A stretch of 64,000 nucleotides of DNA from Galeopsis tetrahit (Eukaryota; Streptophyta; Magnoliopsida; Lamiales; Lamiaceae), in the NCBI GenBank assembly GCA_963675135.1, contig OY776124.1:16180066-16244065 (forward strand), given 5' to 3'. Every line of letters starts with the position of its first letter. The first letter of the stretch is position 1. Positions 1 through 11,629 of the stretch are shown piece after piece. The notes below the pieces were generated by a model. It had not been told where the DNA came from, did not search any database, and was given only the letters and a program-made list of their open reading frames with translations. The position numbers were made by a program, and so were the translations under genes.

Positions 1-51
1 GACGTTTTTGAAAAAGTTGAAAAGTTGTGGGACGTAAAAAAATTATTTCCC
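1..51. mobile_element. Right terminus of a foldback Mutator-like element (partial)
   Basis: The first 51 bases are identical, but for one base, to the right end of the element at 5162-6503, and they stop at the same terminal ccc. They are followed by the same 10-bp target duplication, cgcgcctcta, at 52-61. Only the end of the element lies in the window; the rest is to the left of it. Confidence 0.85.
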
Positions 52-858
52 CGCGCCTCTATATACATTCAATTTTTTTCATTAATTTTCTTTATTTCAT
101 TCTTTCAAGAGGCGCAGATGCAATCCGCGGCTTTTCAAGAAGCGCGAGTGCAGCCCCATGCCTATGCTTAAATTGATAAAATATATATATACATCTTATT
201 TTTTTCTGGTTAAAAAAATATTCATTTTTCTAATTTTTATTCTTTAAATCAGGATGAGGTCCATGATTTAAATATAGCTAGTATTGTAGAGTTAAATGCA
301 CAATTCTTATTATATATCACAAGATCTTTACTTCTTTGAAATAATATATCTTGTATTTTCTTTCCTCTTATTATAGATCTATGATGTATTCTTTACAATA
401 AAACATAATAACATTTATTTGGTATTCACTACTCAAGATATAAAATATATATGTAAGATAAAATCTGAACATATATGATACTGCTGTTGTTAGGAGGTTC
501 TTTTTCGATTTTCCATATGGTATTATTTAGTTTGAAAAAAATTATTTGTTGATTTCCCATCTCTACCTAATAAAATTTTCTTAAAAAAATATTTTAAAAA
601 ATTCCCACCTTCTTTCTAACCTACTATTTAAAGGCACGTCGCGTGTTCTAGAATACCCTAACCTGAATTTATTCTTATCCTCCGTCGTGTGTTCCTCCCC
701 TCCCCACCCCTCTCACAAATTCGGCCAACTTTCGATCTTCAAGAAATTCTCATTTTCTCCCTAAATTAAAACCCTTGTGTGTTTCCCTTTGATTTGTTTT
801 TAATTAGTGTTAATCAATTGAATTAATACTACTCATTTGCAGCAAGTAGAAATTAAGA

Positions 859-1183
859 ATGGCAAGGAAGATTCCGTCTTTTATAAGCTTTTTCGATGCT
901 GAAGAAGACAAACTGGTAAATTACATTTTCAACCTTTAATTACTTTGTTTAATTACTTCAAACTGGTGTGCAATTCATGGAAAAAATCTAGCAATTACAT
1001 ATAACATATAATTTTATTTGATTTGAATAAAAAAATTGTCTATTTGATCTATCATTATATTTCTTTCTGGTAAAAAAAATATTAATTTTTCTAATTTTTA
1101 TCCTTTAAATCAGGATGAGATCCATAATTTAAATAGAGCTAGTATTGTAGAGTTAAATGCACAAGATCTTTACAATAAAACAT
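859..1183 (+). pseudogene. Two-exon gene fragment of unknown identity (copy 1)
   Basis: An ATG at 859 opens a 19-codon exon (MARKIPSFISFFDAEEDKL) that ends at a GT donor at 916. A matching exon begins after an AG at 1113 (DEIHNLNRASIVELNAQ) and joins in phase 0, then meets a stop after a few codons. The leader upstream (about 600-858) resembles a plant promoter and 5' UTR, with a TTTAAA-type box and a TTTGCAG acceptor just before the start. Related first exons occur at 7311, 11252 and 12600, and related second exons at about 252, 4727, 6704, 7566 and 11507. I do not recognise the family. The very short product and varying stops suggest an amplified, broken 5' gene end rather than a working gene. 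Confidence 0.5.
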
Positions 1184-1369
1184 AATAACATTTATTTGGT
1201 ATTCACTACTGAAGATATATTTTCTTTCCTCTTATTACAGATATATGATGTATTCTTTACAATAAAACATAATAACATTTATTTGGTATTCACTACTGAA
1301 GATATAAAATATATATGTAAGATAAAATCTGAACATATATGGTACTGCTGTTGTTAGGAGGTTCATTTT

Positions 1370-1848
1370 CGATTTTCCATATATATGGTATTATTTAGTT
1401 TGAAAAATATTATTTGTTGATTTTTTAAATAATATTAAAAAAAAATCAGTTAATTTATAACTGAGATAATTGATTTATTTTTAATATATTTTTCAAAGTA
1501 ACGGGTTCCATCCGAAAACTAACGCAAGGGATCAAATTTGCACAAAAAAAGAGTTCAATTATTGGGACCAATAGTGAATTGGGTAAATTCTTATAGGACT
1601 AAAAGTTCAATTTTCCCGTTTATACATAACAAAAACCTTATCTTATAATATAACCCTAGATATATATATATATATACACATATATATATAAGTCGAAAAT
1701 CCCAATCCGCCGCTTAAGTTATTTTCACATGTAAGAGCACGTTCAAGTTTCGATCTTCAGGCTGTCAGGTTAATTCTTCTTCTCATTTTCTTCGTATGTT
1801 AAAAACCTTCTAATTCCCTTTTCATTCGTTTTTAATTAGACAAGCCAT
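1370..1848. repeat. Internal direct repeat block, first copy in the unit
   Basis: This AT-rich block, ending in a promoter-like stretch (ccctagatatata, then aagtcgaaaatcccaatcc) and a 5' UTR-like segment, is repeated at about 3625-4072 within the same unit. It recurs at about 7822-8300, 10078-10524 and 61825-62270. It shows that the 6.45-kb unit grew by smaller internal duplications before the large tandem duplication. Confidence 0.75.
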
Positions 1849-2483
1849 GGTGAAGAGCGTTAAGGAATGTTGATTTTACGAATGTTCTAGAATATTATAA
1901 TTCATCTGCATATGTGGACTTTGAAAAAACACATGGTGGTACCAGTTATGATCAATTTAGTCTTGACAAGCAAAAAAAAATTAAAACGAAGTTGATTTTT
2001 CAAACAAAACGAGGCACGTGACCGACATATGTAAAAACTATGTTTAAATGTGACTTACCTACATAAATATATAGCTTGTAAGCTCATATATACTTTAATA
2101 ATAATTATTATGAATTTAAGCGGGATAGTAATTTAAACTAGACAATAAAATGTGTCAACCACAAAAATAAACAATACCGTGAGAATTATATAAATAATCA
2201 ATAAAATTTGTGTGGTATAGTGTGTGGAAGAGTAAATTAAAGTACCGAAAATGGGAGTAAAATTAGTTAATTCTTGAAAATGCAGGCCCTAAACACCTTA
2301 ATGCACGCACGTAGGTTGCTCCTATGTCATATGACAATGAACTTATATTACATGGGGTAGAGGTGAGAGGAGAAAAGAAGAAAATGAAGAGATATCCGAT
2401 TAAATTAGTTCAAACACACCATTATTCCTTATTATTGAACAAACGCTCAATTTATAACAAACCAACACTAGTAATTAAATTAA

Positions 2484-3000
2484 TTAAGGGTAATAACCCC
2501 ACTCGGTTCCGGAGAAACCGAAATCCCCGCCGTCGTAGGACGGCAGGGAGACAGGAGCAGGTGCACGAATGAAGCCATGAGAGTCTCAATGTTCTTGATG
2601 TGATTGAGTGGATCAAGAGCCGGCTGCTGCAGCGGGTACATTCCGCCATTTTCCACATCTCTTGCCCGAGCTCGGGCATCATGGTGTCAAACATGGCGGA
2701 ATCTTGATCGGAAGGCGGCATGATTGGCAGCGAGGTGTGGAGATTCGCGTTCGGGTAATCGAAGCCGTACATGACGCTTTCCTCCGGCCTGAAGAGTGGT
2801 GTTTCCTAATAAGAAAAATTAATTAAGCCAGTAATAACCCATATTAATTATAAAGTATAAAACAAAAAAAATAAAAAAGACAGAAAAAGTACCTGGTAAG
2901 AGAAATTAGGCCATGAATTGTCGGGATTTGTAGCAGCAGGCGGCACAACAGTAGAAGGCTGAGGCATTAGGGCTAACATGGCAGCGAGGGGATTTTTGCG
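2484..3000 (-). pseudogene. Captured two-exon host gene fragment, C-terminal end (copy 1)
   Basis: On the minus strand an exon ending at 2893 (…NSWPNFSYQ) has a GT donor at 2892, and a second exon begins at 2805 after a TTAG acceptor. They join in phase 0 (SYQ-ETPLFRPEESVMYGF). The second exon continues with acidic, Met/Pro-rich sequence, then shifts frame after GQEMWK. Another frame continues as MYPLQQPALDPLNHIKNIET, then shifts again to end as GTEWGYYP and a TAA at 2484-2486. The composition differs sharply from the AT-rich surroundings. The style resembles the C-terminal half of a plant transcription factor, but I cannot name the family. With no start region and at least two frame breaks, it is a captured, non-functional fragment. 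The same sequence lies at 8936-9452. Confidence 0.65.
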
Positions 3001-3624
3001 TATATATTTCAATTTTTTTCATTAATTTTCTTTATTTAATTCTTTCACGAGGCGCGGATGCAACCCGCGGCTTTTAAAGAAGCATGAGTGCAGCTTGCGC
3101 CTATGTTTAAATTGATAAAAAAAAAATTAAAAAAAAAAAAAGAGAAAGAGAATGCACGAAATGAAGAGAAAAAAATGTGCAGTGTAGAGAAAAAAAGAGA
3201 GCAGATTTTTGTGTTAGAGGCACGCCTCTATATACACTCAATTTTTTTCATTAATTTTCTTTATTTAATTCTTTCAAGAGGTGCGGATGCAACCCGCGGC
3301 TTTCGAAGAAGCGCGAGTGCAGCTCCGTGCCTATTCTTAAATTGATAAAATATATATACATTCATTTTATTTTTTCTGAGGTCCATGATTTTAATAGAGC
3401 TAGTATTGTAGAGTTAAATGCACAACTCTTATTATATATCACAAGATCTTTACTTCTTTGAAATAATATATCTTTGTATTTTCTTTCCTCTTATTACAAA
3501 TCTGTGATGTATTTTTTACAATAAAACATAATAACATTTATTTGGTATTCACTGCTCAAGATATAAAATATATATGTAAGATAAAATCTGAACATATATG
3601 ATACTGGTGTTGTTAGGAGGTTCT

Positions 3625-4072
3625 TTATCGATTTTCCATATGGTATTATTTAGTTTGAAAAAAATTATTTGTTGATTTTTTAAATAATATTAAAAATATC
3701 AGTTAATTTATAACTGAGATAATTGATTTATTTTTAATATATTTTTCAAAGTAACGGTTTCCATCCGAAAACTAACGGAAAGGATCAAATTTGCACAAAA
3801 AAGGACTACTTTCAATTATTGGGACCAATAGTGAATTGGGTAAATTCTTATAGGATTAAAAGTTCAATTTTCCCGTTTATGCATAACCAAAACCTTATCT
3901 TATAATATAACCCTATATATAAGTCGAAAATCCCAATCCGCCGCTTAAGTTATTTTCACAAGTGAGAGCACGTTCAAGTTCCGATCTTCAGGCAGTCAGG
4001 TTAATTCTTCTTCTCATTTTCTTCGTAAGTTAAAAACCTTCTAATTCCCTTTTCATTCGTTTTTAATTAGAA
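3625..4072. repeat. Internal direct repeat block, second copy in the unit
   Basis: This is the second copy of the block at 1370-1848, with small differences (for example it lacks the extra TA-dinucleotide run before aagtcgaaaatcccaatcc). It leads into a degraded version of the first exon (start near 4108, reading MIIKIPTFYNAKL before a GT donor). It is also present in copies 2 and 3 of the large unit. Confidence 0.75.
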
Positions 4073-5151
4073 TTGATCAATTGGATATTCATTTCCTGCA
4101 AGTAGAAATGATAATTAAGATTCCAACTTTTTATAATGCTAAACTGGTAATTTCTTTTTGTTAAATTACTTCGAAATGGTGTTTTCGGTGTGCAAGATCT
4201 TGATTTAATTTGAATCCCTTTTTGTTGTGGATCTTTAGGACAATTTTATCATAATTTTTAGAGCAATTTTTCGTAATTTTAAGATTATATAGTTTGATCC
4301 TTTTTGATTAAGGAAAAATCATTTTGTGTTGTGTTGCCATTTGGAATGATCAGGAGTACTTATTATCATGTTAACCATTTTGGGCTCCCACTTTAATTTG
4401 TAATACTTTAAAATGTAAAACAACATATAAAATTGAAGAAAAATGATAAAGTTACCATTTATAAATCCTTGATTTTGAGCATTCTCTTTCAAACTCCCAT
4501 CTCTACCTAATAAAATTTTCTTAAAAAAATATTTAACCTTTAATTACTTTGTTTAATTATTTCAAATTGGTATGCAATTCATGGAAAAAATCTAGCACTT
4601 ACATATAACATATAATTTTATTTGATTTGATTTGAATAAAAAAATTGTCTATTTGATCTATCATTATATTTCTTTCTGGTAAAAAAAATATTCATTTTTC
4701 TAATTTTTATTCTTTAAATCAGAATGAGATCCATAATTTAAATAGAGCTAGTATTGTAGAGTTAAATGCACAAGATTTTTACAAATCATCGAGAAATGAT
4801 GTTCGCGCTGCATGATCGCCAATTAAGAATGCACGAAATGAAGAGAAAAAAATTGTGTTGTAGAGAAAAGGAAAGAGAGAGAAAAAAAGAGAGCAGATTT
4901 TTGTGTCAGAGGCGCGCCTCTATATACATTCAATTTTTTCCATTAATTTTATTTATTTAATTCTTTGAAGAGGCGCGGATGCAACTCGCGGCTTTTCAAG
5001 AAGCGCGAGCGCAGCTTGCGCCTATGCTTAAATTGATAAAAAAAAAAAATTTAAAAAAAGAGAAAGAGAATGCACGAAATGAACAGAAAAAAATTTGCGT
5101 TGTAGAGAAAAGGAAGGAGAGAGAAAAAAGAGAAATTTTTTGTGTCAGAGG

Positions 5152-5161
5152 CGCGCCTCTA
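5152..5161. repeat. Target-site duplication (left) of the Mutator-like element
   Basis: cgcgcctcta precedes the element and is repeated exactly at 6504-6513 after it. A 9-11 bp target duplication is the hallmark of Mutator-like elements. Confidence 0.85.
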
Positions 5162-6503
5162 GGGAAATAATTTTTTTACGTCCCATATCTTTTCAACTTT
5201 TTCAAAAACGTCCCAAAAAAGTTAATTTTCCAATTACGTCCCAAATTTTAGCTAACATTTCCAATTACGTCCCAAGTCGTCGGAAACATCAAAACGACGT
5301 CGTATTACGTCATGGTTACGACGTCGTTTTGATGTTTCTGGCGATTTGGGACGTAAATGGAAAAGTTAGCTAAAATTTGGGACGTAATTGGAAAACTTAA
5401 CTTTTTTTAAATTTTTTTAAAAAAATATGGAACTAATAAATTTTTAACACTAATGAACATGACAATATTATATACTCCGTATAATATTACATTGAATTAT
5501 TATATACGCATATAATATATTAAAAATAATGAGTAATAATAAATAAATAGATAATAAAATTTCATATACTCCATATTAATTAAAAATTGTGAATCGATTT
5601 AACATTAAAATTGTGAATGGATTTAACTTTATAAAATTAAAAAATTATATATAATAATTATCATAAGAAATTATATGCTAATATTAATGACCATAAATAT
5701 AATATTTAACAAAATATCATGTAATTCTATTAAGTATAATTTTATGCTCTAAAATTGAATGAAATAAAGGGTAATTTTTTTGAATTGTATAAGATAAATT
5801 AATATTAAAATTATAATCATTTTCTTTGAAATAATGAGAATTAATTAAAAATTATGAATCGATTTAACTTAAAAAAATTAAAAACAATAAATATAAAAAT
5901 TAATAATTATTATAAGGAATTATGCTAATATTAATCACCATAAATATAATATGTTAACAAAATATCATGTAATTCTATTCAGTATAATTATTATAAAATA
6001 AATAAATGTGATAACTTACTACTTAATACTATCCAAAAACTATATTTACTAATTTATTCATACAAATAATATACCGATAATAAAATATACATAAGTAAAT
6101 TTATTGTTTTAGATTTACATTACAAAGAAAATTTTAAAAAAAAGTATATAAATATGAAATATATAAATTTTTAAAAAATATATAAACATATACAAACAAT
6201 TTCAATAAAATATTTTTTTAGATCCCATAACTATTCTATTTTTTCAAAAAAATTTCAAAAAAGTTAAGTTTTCCAATTACGTCCCAAATTTTAGCTAATT
6301 TTTCCATTTACGTCCCAAATCGCCAAAACCATCAAAACGACGTCATAACCATGATGTAATACGACGTCGTTTTGATGTTTCCGGCGACTTGGGACGTAAT
6401 TGGAAAAGTTAGCTAAAATTTGGGACGTAATTGGAAAAGTTAACTTTTTTGGGACGTTTTTGAAAAAGTTGAAAAGTTATGGGACGTAAAAAAATTATTT
6501 CCC
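5162..6503. mobile_element. Non-autonomous Mutator-like element with long, self-complementary TIRs
   Basis: The element starts gggaaataattttttta and ends with its reverse complement. The terminal inverted repeats extend about 265 bp (5162 to about 5430, and about 6235 to 6503). Each TIR is itself a foldback: its outer part, with acgtcccaaattttagcta, is repeated in inverse orientation in its inner part, around a centre rich in GACGTC. The middle, about 5430-6230, is extremely AT-rich and has no gene. The exact 10-bp target duplication and TIR length place it with Mutator-like elements. The element is 1342 bp and encodes nothing, so it would depend on a transposase from elsewhere. Confidence 0.88.
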
Positions 6504-7310
6504 CGCGCCTCTATATACATTCAATTTTTTTCATTAATTTTCTTTATTTCATTCTTTCAAGAGGCGCAGATGCAATCCGCGGCTTTTCAAGAAGCGCGAG
6601 TGCAGCCCCATGCCTATGCTTAAATTGATAAAATATATATATACATCTTATTTTTTTCTGGTTAAAAAAATATTCATTTTTCTAATTTTTATTCTTTAAA
6701 TCAGGATGAGGTCCATGATTTAAATATAGCTAGTATTGTAGAGTTAAATGCACAATTCTTATTATATATCACAAGATCTTTACTTCTTTGAAATAATATA
6801 TCTTGTATTTTCTTTCCTCTTATTATAGATCTATGATGTATTCTTTACAATAAAACATAATAACATTTATTTGGTATTCACTACTCAAGATATAAAATAT
6901 ATATGTAAGATAAAATCTGAACATATATGATACTGCTGTTGTTAGGAGGTTCTTTTTCGATTTTCCATATGGTATTATTTAGTTTGAAAAAAATTATTTG
7001 TTGATTTCCCATCTCTACCTAATAAAATTTTCTTAAAAAAATATTTTAAAAAATTCCCACCTTCTTTCTAACCTACTATTTAAAGGCACGTCGCGTGTTC
7101 TAGAATACCCTAACCTGAATTTATTCTTATCCTCCGTCGTGTGTTCCTCCCCTCCCCACCCCTCTCACAAATTCGGCCAACTTTCGATCTTCAAGAAATT
7201 CTCATTTTCTCCCTAAATTAAAACCCTTGTGTGTTTCCCTTTGATTTGTTTTTAATTAGTGTTAATCAATTGAATTAATACTACTCATTTGCAGCAAGTA
7301 GAAATTAAGA

Positions 7311-7635
7311 ATGGCAAGGAAGATTCCGTCTTTTATAAGCTTTTTCGATGCTGAAGAAGACAAACTGGTAAATTACATTTTCAACCTTTAATTACTTTGT
7401 TTAATTACTTCAAACTGGTGTGCAATTCATGGAAAAAATCTAGCAATTACATATAACATATAATTTTATTTGATTTGAATAAAAAAATTGTCTATTTGAT
7501 CTATCATTATATTTCTTTCTGGTAAAAAAAATATTAATTTTTCTAATTTTTATCCTTTAAATCAGGATGAGATCCATAATTTAAATAGAGCTAGTATTGT
7601 AGAGTTAAATGCACAAGATCTTTACAATAAAACAT
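7311..7635 (+). pseudogene. Two-exon gene fragment of unknown identity (copy 2)
   Basis: This is the tandem copy of the fragment at 859-1183, with the same start, donor, acceptor and early stop. I see no base difference between the two that would change the reading. Confidence 0.5.
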
Positions 7636-8935
7636 AATAACATTTATTTGGTATTCACTACTGAAGATATATTTTCTTTCCTCTTATTACAGATATATGA
7701 TGTATTCTTTACAATAAAACATAATAACATTTATTTGGTATTCACTACTGAAGATATAAAATATATATGTAAGATAAAATCTGAACATATATGGTACTGC
7801 TGTTGTTAGGAGGTTCATTTTCGATTTTCCATATATATGGTATTATTTAGTTTGAAAAATATTATTTGTTGATTTTTTAAATAATATTAAAAAAAAATCA
7901 GTTAATTTATAACTGAGATAATTGATTTATTTTTAATATATTTTTCAAAGTAACGGGTTCCATCCGAAAACTAACGCAAGGGATCAAATTTGCACAAAAA
8001 AAGAGTTCAATTATTGGGACCAATAGTGAATTGGGTAAATTCTTATAGGACTAAAAGTTCAATTTTCCCGTTTATACATAACAAAAACCTTATCTTATAA
8101 TATAACCCTAGATATATATATATATATACACATATATATATAAGTCGAAAATCCCAATCCGCCGCTTAAGTTATTTTCACATGTAAGAGCACGTTCAAGT
8201 TTCGATCTTCAGGCTGTCAGGTTAATTCTTCTTCTCATTTTCTTCGTATGTTAAAAACCTTCTAATTCCCTTTTCATTCGTTTTTAATTAGACAAGCCAT
8301 GGTGAAGAGCGTTAAGGAATGTTGATTTTACGAATGTTCTAGAATATTATAATTCATCTGCATATGTGGACTTTGAAAAAACACATGGTGGTACCAGTTA
8401 TGATCAATTTAGTCTTGACAAGCAAAAAAAAATTAAAACGAAGTTGATTTTTCAAACAAAACGAGGCACGTGACCGACATATGTAAAAACTATGTTTAAA
8501 TGTGACTTACCTACATAAATATATAGCTTGTAAGCTCATATATACTTTAATAATAATTATTATGAATTTAAGCGGGATAGTAATTTAAACTAGACAATAA
8601 AATGTGTCAACCACAAAAATAAACAATACCGTGAGAATTATATAAATAATCAATAAAATTTGTGTGGTATAGTGTGTGGAAGAGTAAATTAAAGTACCGA
8701 AAATGGGAGTAAAATTAGTTAATTCTTGAAAATGCAGGCCCTAAACACCTTAATGCACGCACGTAGGTTGCTCCTATGTCATATGACAATGAACTTATAT
8801 TACATGGGGTAGAGGTGAGAGGAGAAAAGAAGAAAATGAAGAGATATCCGATTAAATTAGTTCAAACACACCATTATTCCTTATTATTGAACAAACGCTC
8901 AATTTATAACAAACCAACACTAGTAATTAAATTAA

Positions 8936-9452
8936 TTAAGGGTAATAACCCCACTCGGTTCCGGAGAAACCGAAATCCCCGCCGTCGTAGGACGGCAGGG
9001 AGACAGGAGCAGGTGCACGAATGAAGCCATGAGAGTCTCAATGTTCTTGATGTGATTGAGTGGATCAAGAGCCGGCTGCTGCAGCGGGTACATTCCGCCA
9101 TTTTCCACATCTCTTGCCCGAGCTCGGGCATCATGGTGTCAAACATGGCGGAATCTTGATCGGAAGGCGGCATGATTGGCAGCGAGGTGTGGAGATTCGC
9201 GTTCGGGTAATCGAAGCCGTACATGACGCTTTCCTCCGGCCTGAAGAGTGGTGTTTCCTAATAAGAAAAATTAATTAAGCCAGTAATAACCCATATTAAT
9301 TATAAAGTATAAAACAAAAAAAATAAAAAAGACAGAAAAAGTACCTGGTAAGAGAAATTAGGCCATGAATTGTCGGGATTTGTAGCAGCAGGCGGCACAA
9401 CAGTAGAAGGCTGAGGCATTAGGGCTAACATGGCAGCGAGGGGATTTTTGCG
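8936..9452 (-). pseudogene. Captured two-exon host gene fragment (copy 2)
   Basis: This is the tandem copy of the fragment at 2484-3000, with the same intron and the same frame breaks. The shared lesions show that the fragment was already broken when the unit was duplicated. Confidence 0.65.
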
Positions 9453-10985
9453 TATATATTTCAATTTTTTTCATTAATTTTCTTTATTTAATTCTTTCAC
9501 GAGGCGCGGATGCAACCCGCGGCTTTTAAAGAAGCATGAGTGCAGCTTGCGCCTATGTTTAAATTGATAAAAAAAAAATTAAAAAAAAAAAAAAGAGAAA
9601 GAGAATGCACGAAATGAAGAGAAAAAAATGTGCAGTGTAGAGAAAAAAAGAGAGCAGATTTTTGTGTTAGAGGCACGCCTCTATATACACTCAATTTTTT
9701 TCATTAATTTTCTTTATTTAATTCTTTCAAGAGGTGCGGATGCAACCCGCGGCTTTCGAAGAAGCGCGAGTGCAGCTCCGTGCCTATTCTTAAATTGATA
9801 AAATATATATACATTCATTTTATTTTTTCTGAGGTCCATGATTTTAATAGAGCTAGTATTGTAGAGTTAAATGCACAACTCTTATTATATATCACAAGAT
9901 CTTTACTTCTTTGAAATAATATATCTTTGTATTTTCTTTCCTCTTATTACAAATCTGTGATGTATTTTTTACAATAAAACATAATAACATTTATTTGGTA
10001 TTCACTGCTCAAGATATAAAATATATATGTAAGATAAAATCTGAACATATATGATACTGGTGTTGTTAGGAGGTTCTTTATCGATTTTCCATATGGTATT
10101 ATTTAGTTTGAAAAAAATTATTTGTTGATTTTTTAAATAATATTAAAAATATCAGTTAATTTATAACTGAGATAATTGATTTATTTTTAATATATTTTTC
10201 AAAGTAACGGTTTCCATCCGAAAACTAACGGAAAGGATCAAATTTGCACAAAAAAGGACTACTTTCAATTATTGGGACCAATAGTGAATTGGGTAAATTC
10301 TTATAGGATTAAAAGTTCAATTTTCCCGTTTATGCATAACCAAAACCTTATCTTATAATATAACCCTATATATAAGTCGAAAATCCCAATCCGCCGCTTA
10401 AGTTATTTTCACAAGTGAGAGCACGTTCAAGTTCCGATCTTCAGGCAGTCAGGTTAATTCTTCTTCTCATTTTCTTCGTAAGTTAAAAACCTTCTAATTC
10501 CCTTTTCATTCGTTTTTAATTAGAATTGATCAATTGGATATTCATTTCCTGCAAGTAGAAATGATAATTAAGATTCCAACTTTTTATAATGCTAAACTGG
10601 TAATTTCTTTTTGTTAAATTACTTCGAAATGGTGTTTTCGGTGTGCAAGATCTTGATTTAATTTGAATCCCTTTTTGTTGTGGATCTTTAGGACAATTTT
10701 ATCATAATTTTTAGAGCAATTTTTCGTAATTTTAAGATTATATAGTTTGATCCTTTTTGATTAAGGAAAAATCATTTTGTGTTGTGTTGCCATTTGGAAT
10801 GATCAGGAGTACTTATTATCATGTTAACCATTTTGGGCTCCCACTTTAATTTGTAATACTTTAAAATGTAAAACAACATATAAAATTGAAGAAAAATGAT
10901 AAAGTTACCATTTATAAATCCTTGATTTTGAGCATTCTCTTTCAAACTCCCATCTCTACCTAATAAAATTTTCTTAAAAAAATAT

Positions 10986-11627
10986 TTTAAAAAATTCTCA
11001 TCTTCTTTCTAACCTATTATTTAAAGACACGTCGCGTGTTCTAGAATTTCCTAACCTCAATTTATTCTTATCAGCCGTCGTGTGTTCCTCCCCTCCCCAC
11101 CCCTCTCACAGAGTCGATCAACTATCGATCTTCAGGTAATTCTCATTTTCTCCGTAAATTAAAACCCTTGTGTGTTTCCCTTTAATTTGTTATTAATTAC
11201 TGTTAATCAATTGAATTAATACTACTCATTTGCAGCAAGTAAAAATTAAGAATGGCGAGGAAGATTCTGTCTTTTTAAGCGTTTTCGATACTGAAGAAGA
11301 CAAACTGGTAAAAATTTCATTTTCAACCTTTAATTACTTTGTTTAATTATTTCAAACTGTTATGCAATTCATGGAAAAAAACTAGCACTTACATATAACA
11401 TATAATTTTATTTGATTTGAATAAAAAAATTATCTATTTCATCTATCATTTTATTTCTTTCTGGTAAAAAAAATATTCATTTTTCTAATTTTTATTCTCT
11501 AAATCAGGATGAGAACCATAATTTAAATAGAGCTAGTATTGTAGAGTTAAATGGACAATTCTTATTATATATCACAAGATCTTTACAAATCATTGGGAAA
11601 TACCGTTTGCGCTCCATGATCGCCAAT
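10986..11627 (+). pseudogene. Longer version of the leader and exon fragment, missing from copies 1 and 3
   Basis: It holds a leader like that at about 600-858, with a good 5' UTR intron: the donor is ttcag|gtaattctc near 11135 and the acceptor atttgcag is just before the start. An ATG at 11252 reads MARKILSF and then stops. The second exon follows an AG at about 11506. In copy 1 the donor of the same leader intron is mutated (ttcaagaaattctc). The product is unrecognised and broken. Confidence 0.45.
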
Positions 11628-11629
11628 GA

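Larger units (their letters stand above)
1..6452. repeat. Complex tandem repeat unit, copy 1 (period 6452 bp)
   Basis: Base 1 matches base 6453, and the match continues nearly without change to base 4532 (10985 in copy 2). I see one substitution near the start and a length change in an A-run near 3120-3140. The unit contains several copies of a GC-rich block (about 50-175, 3000-3115, 3220-3345 and 4915-5035) built around gaggcgcgcctc and cgcggatgcaac. It also holds two kinds of leader/exon fragment, a captured gene fragment on the minus strand and a Mutator-like element. No intact gene is seen. Open frames inside it, such as 1157-1357, are short and arise from internally repeated AT-rich sequence. 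Confidence 0.93.
6453..10985. repeat. Complex tandem repeat unit, copy 2
   Basis: It is a near-exact copy of 1-4532. At 10986 it departs from copy 1: it continues with a full leader region (attctcatcttctttctaac), whereas copies 1 and 3 jump straight to the sequence found here only at about 11326. Copy 2 therefore lacks a deletion of roughly 340 bp that copies 1 and 3 share. Confidence 0.93.

Noticed and set aside
1157..1357. Open frame of 66 codons in the tandem unit
   Set aside because: It is made of an internally repeated AT-rich sequence and has no homologue that I know; it lies over the second exon fragment and its flank.
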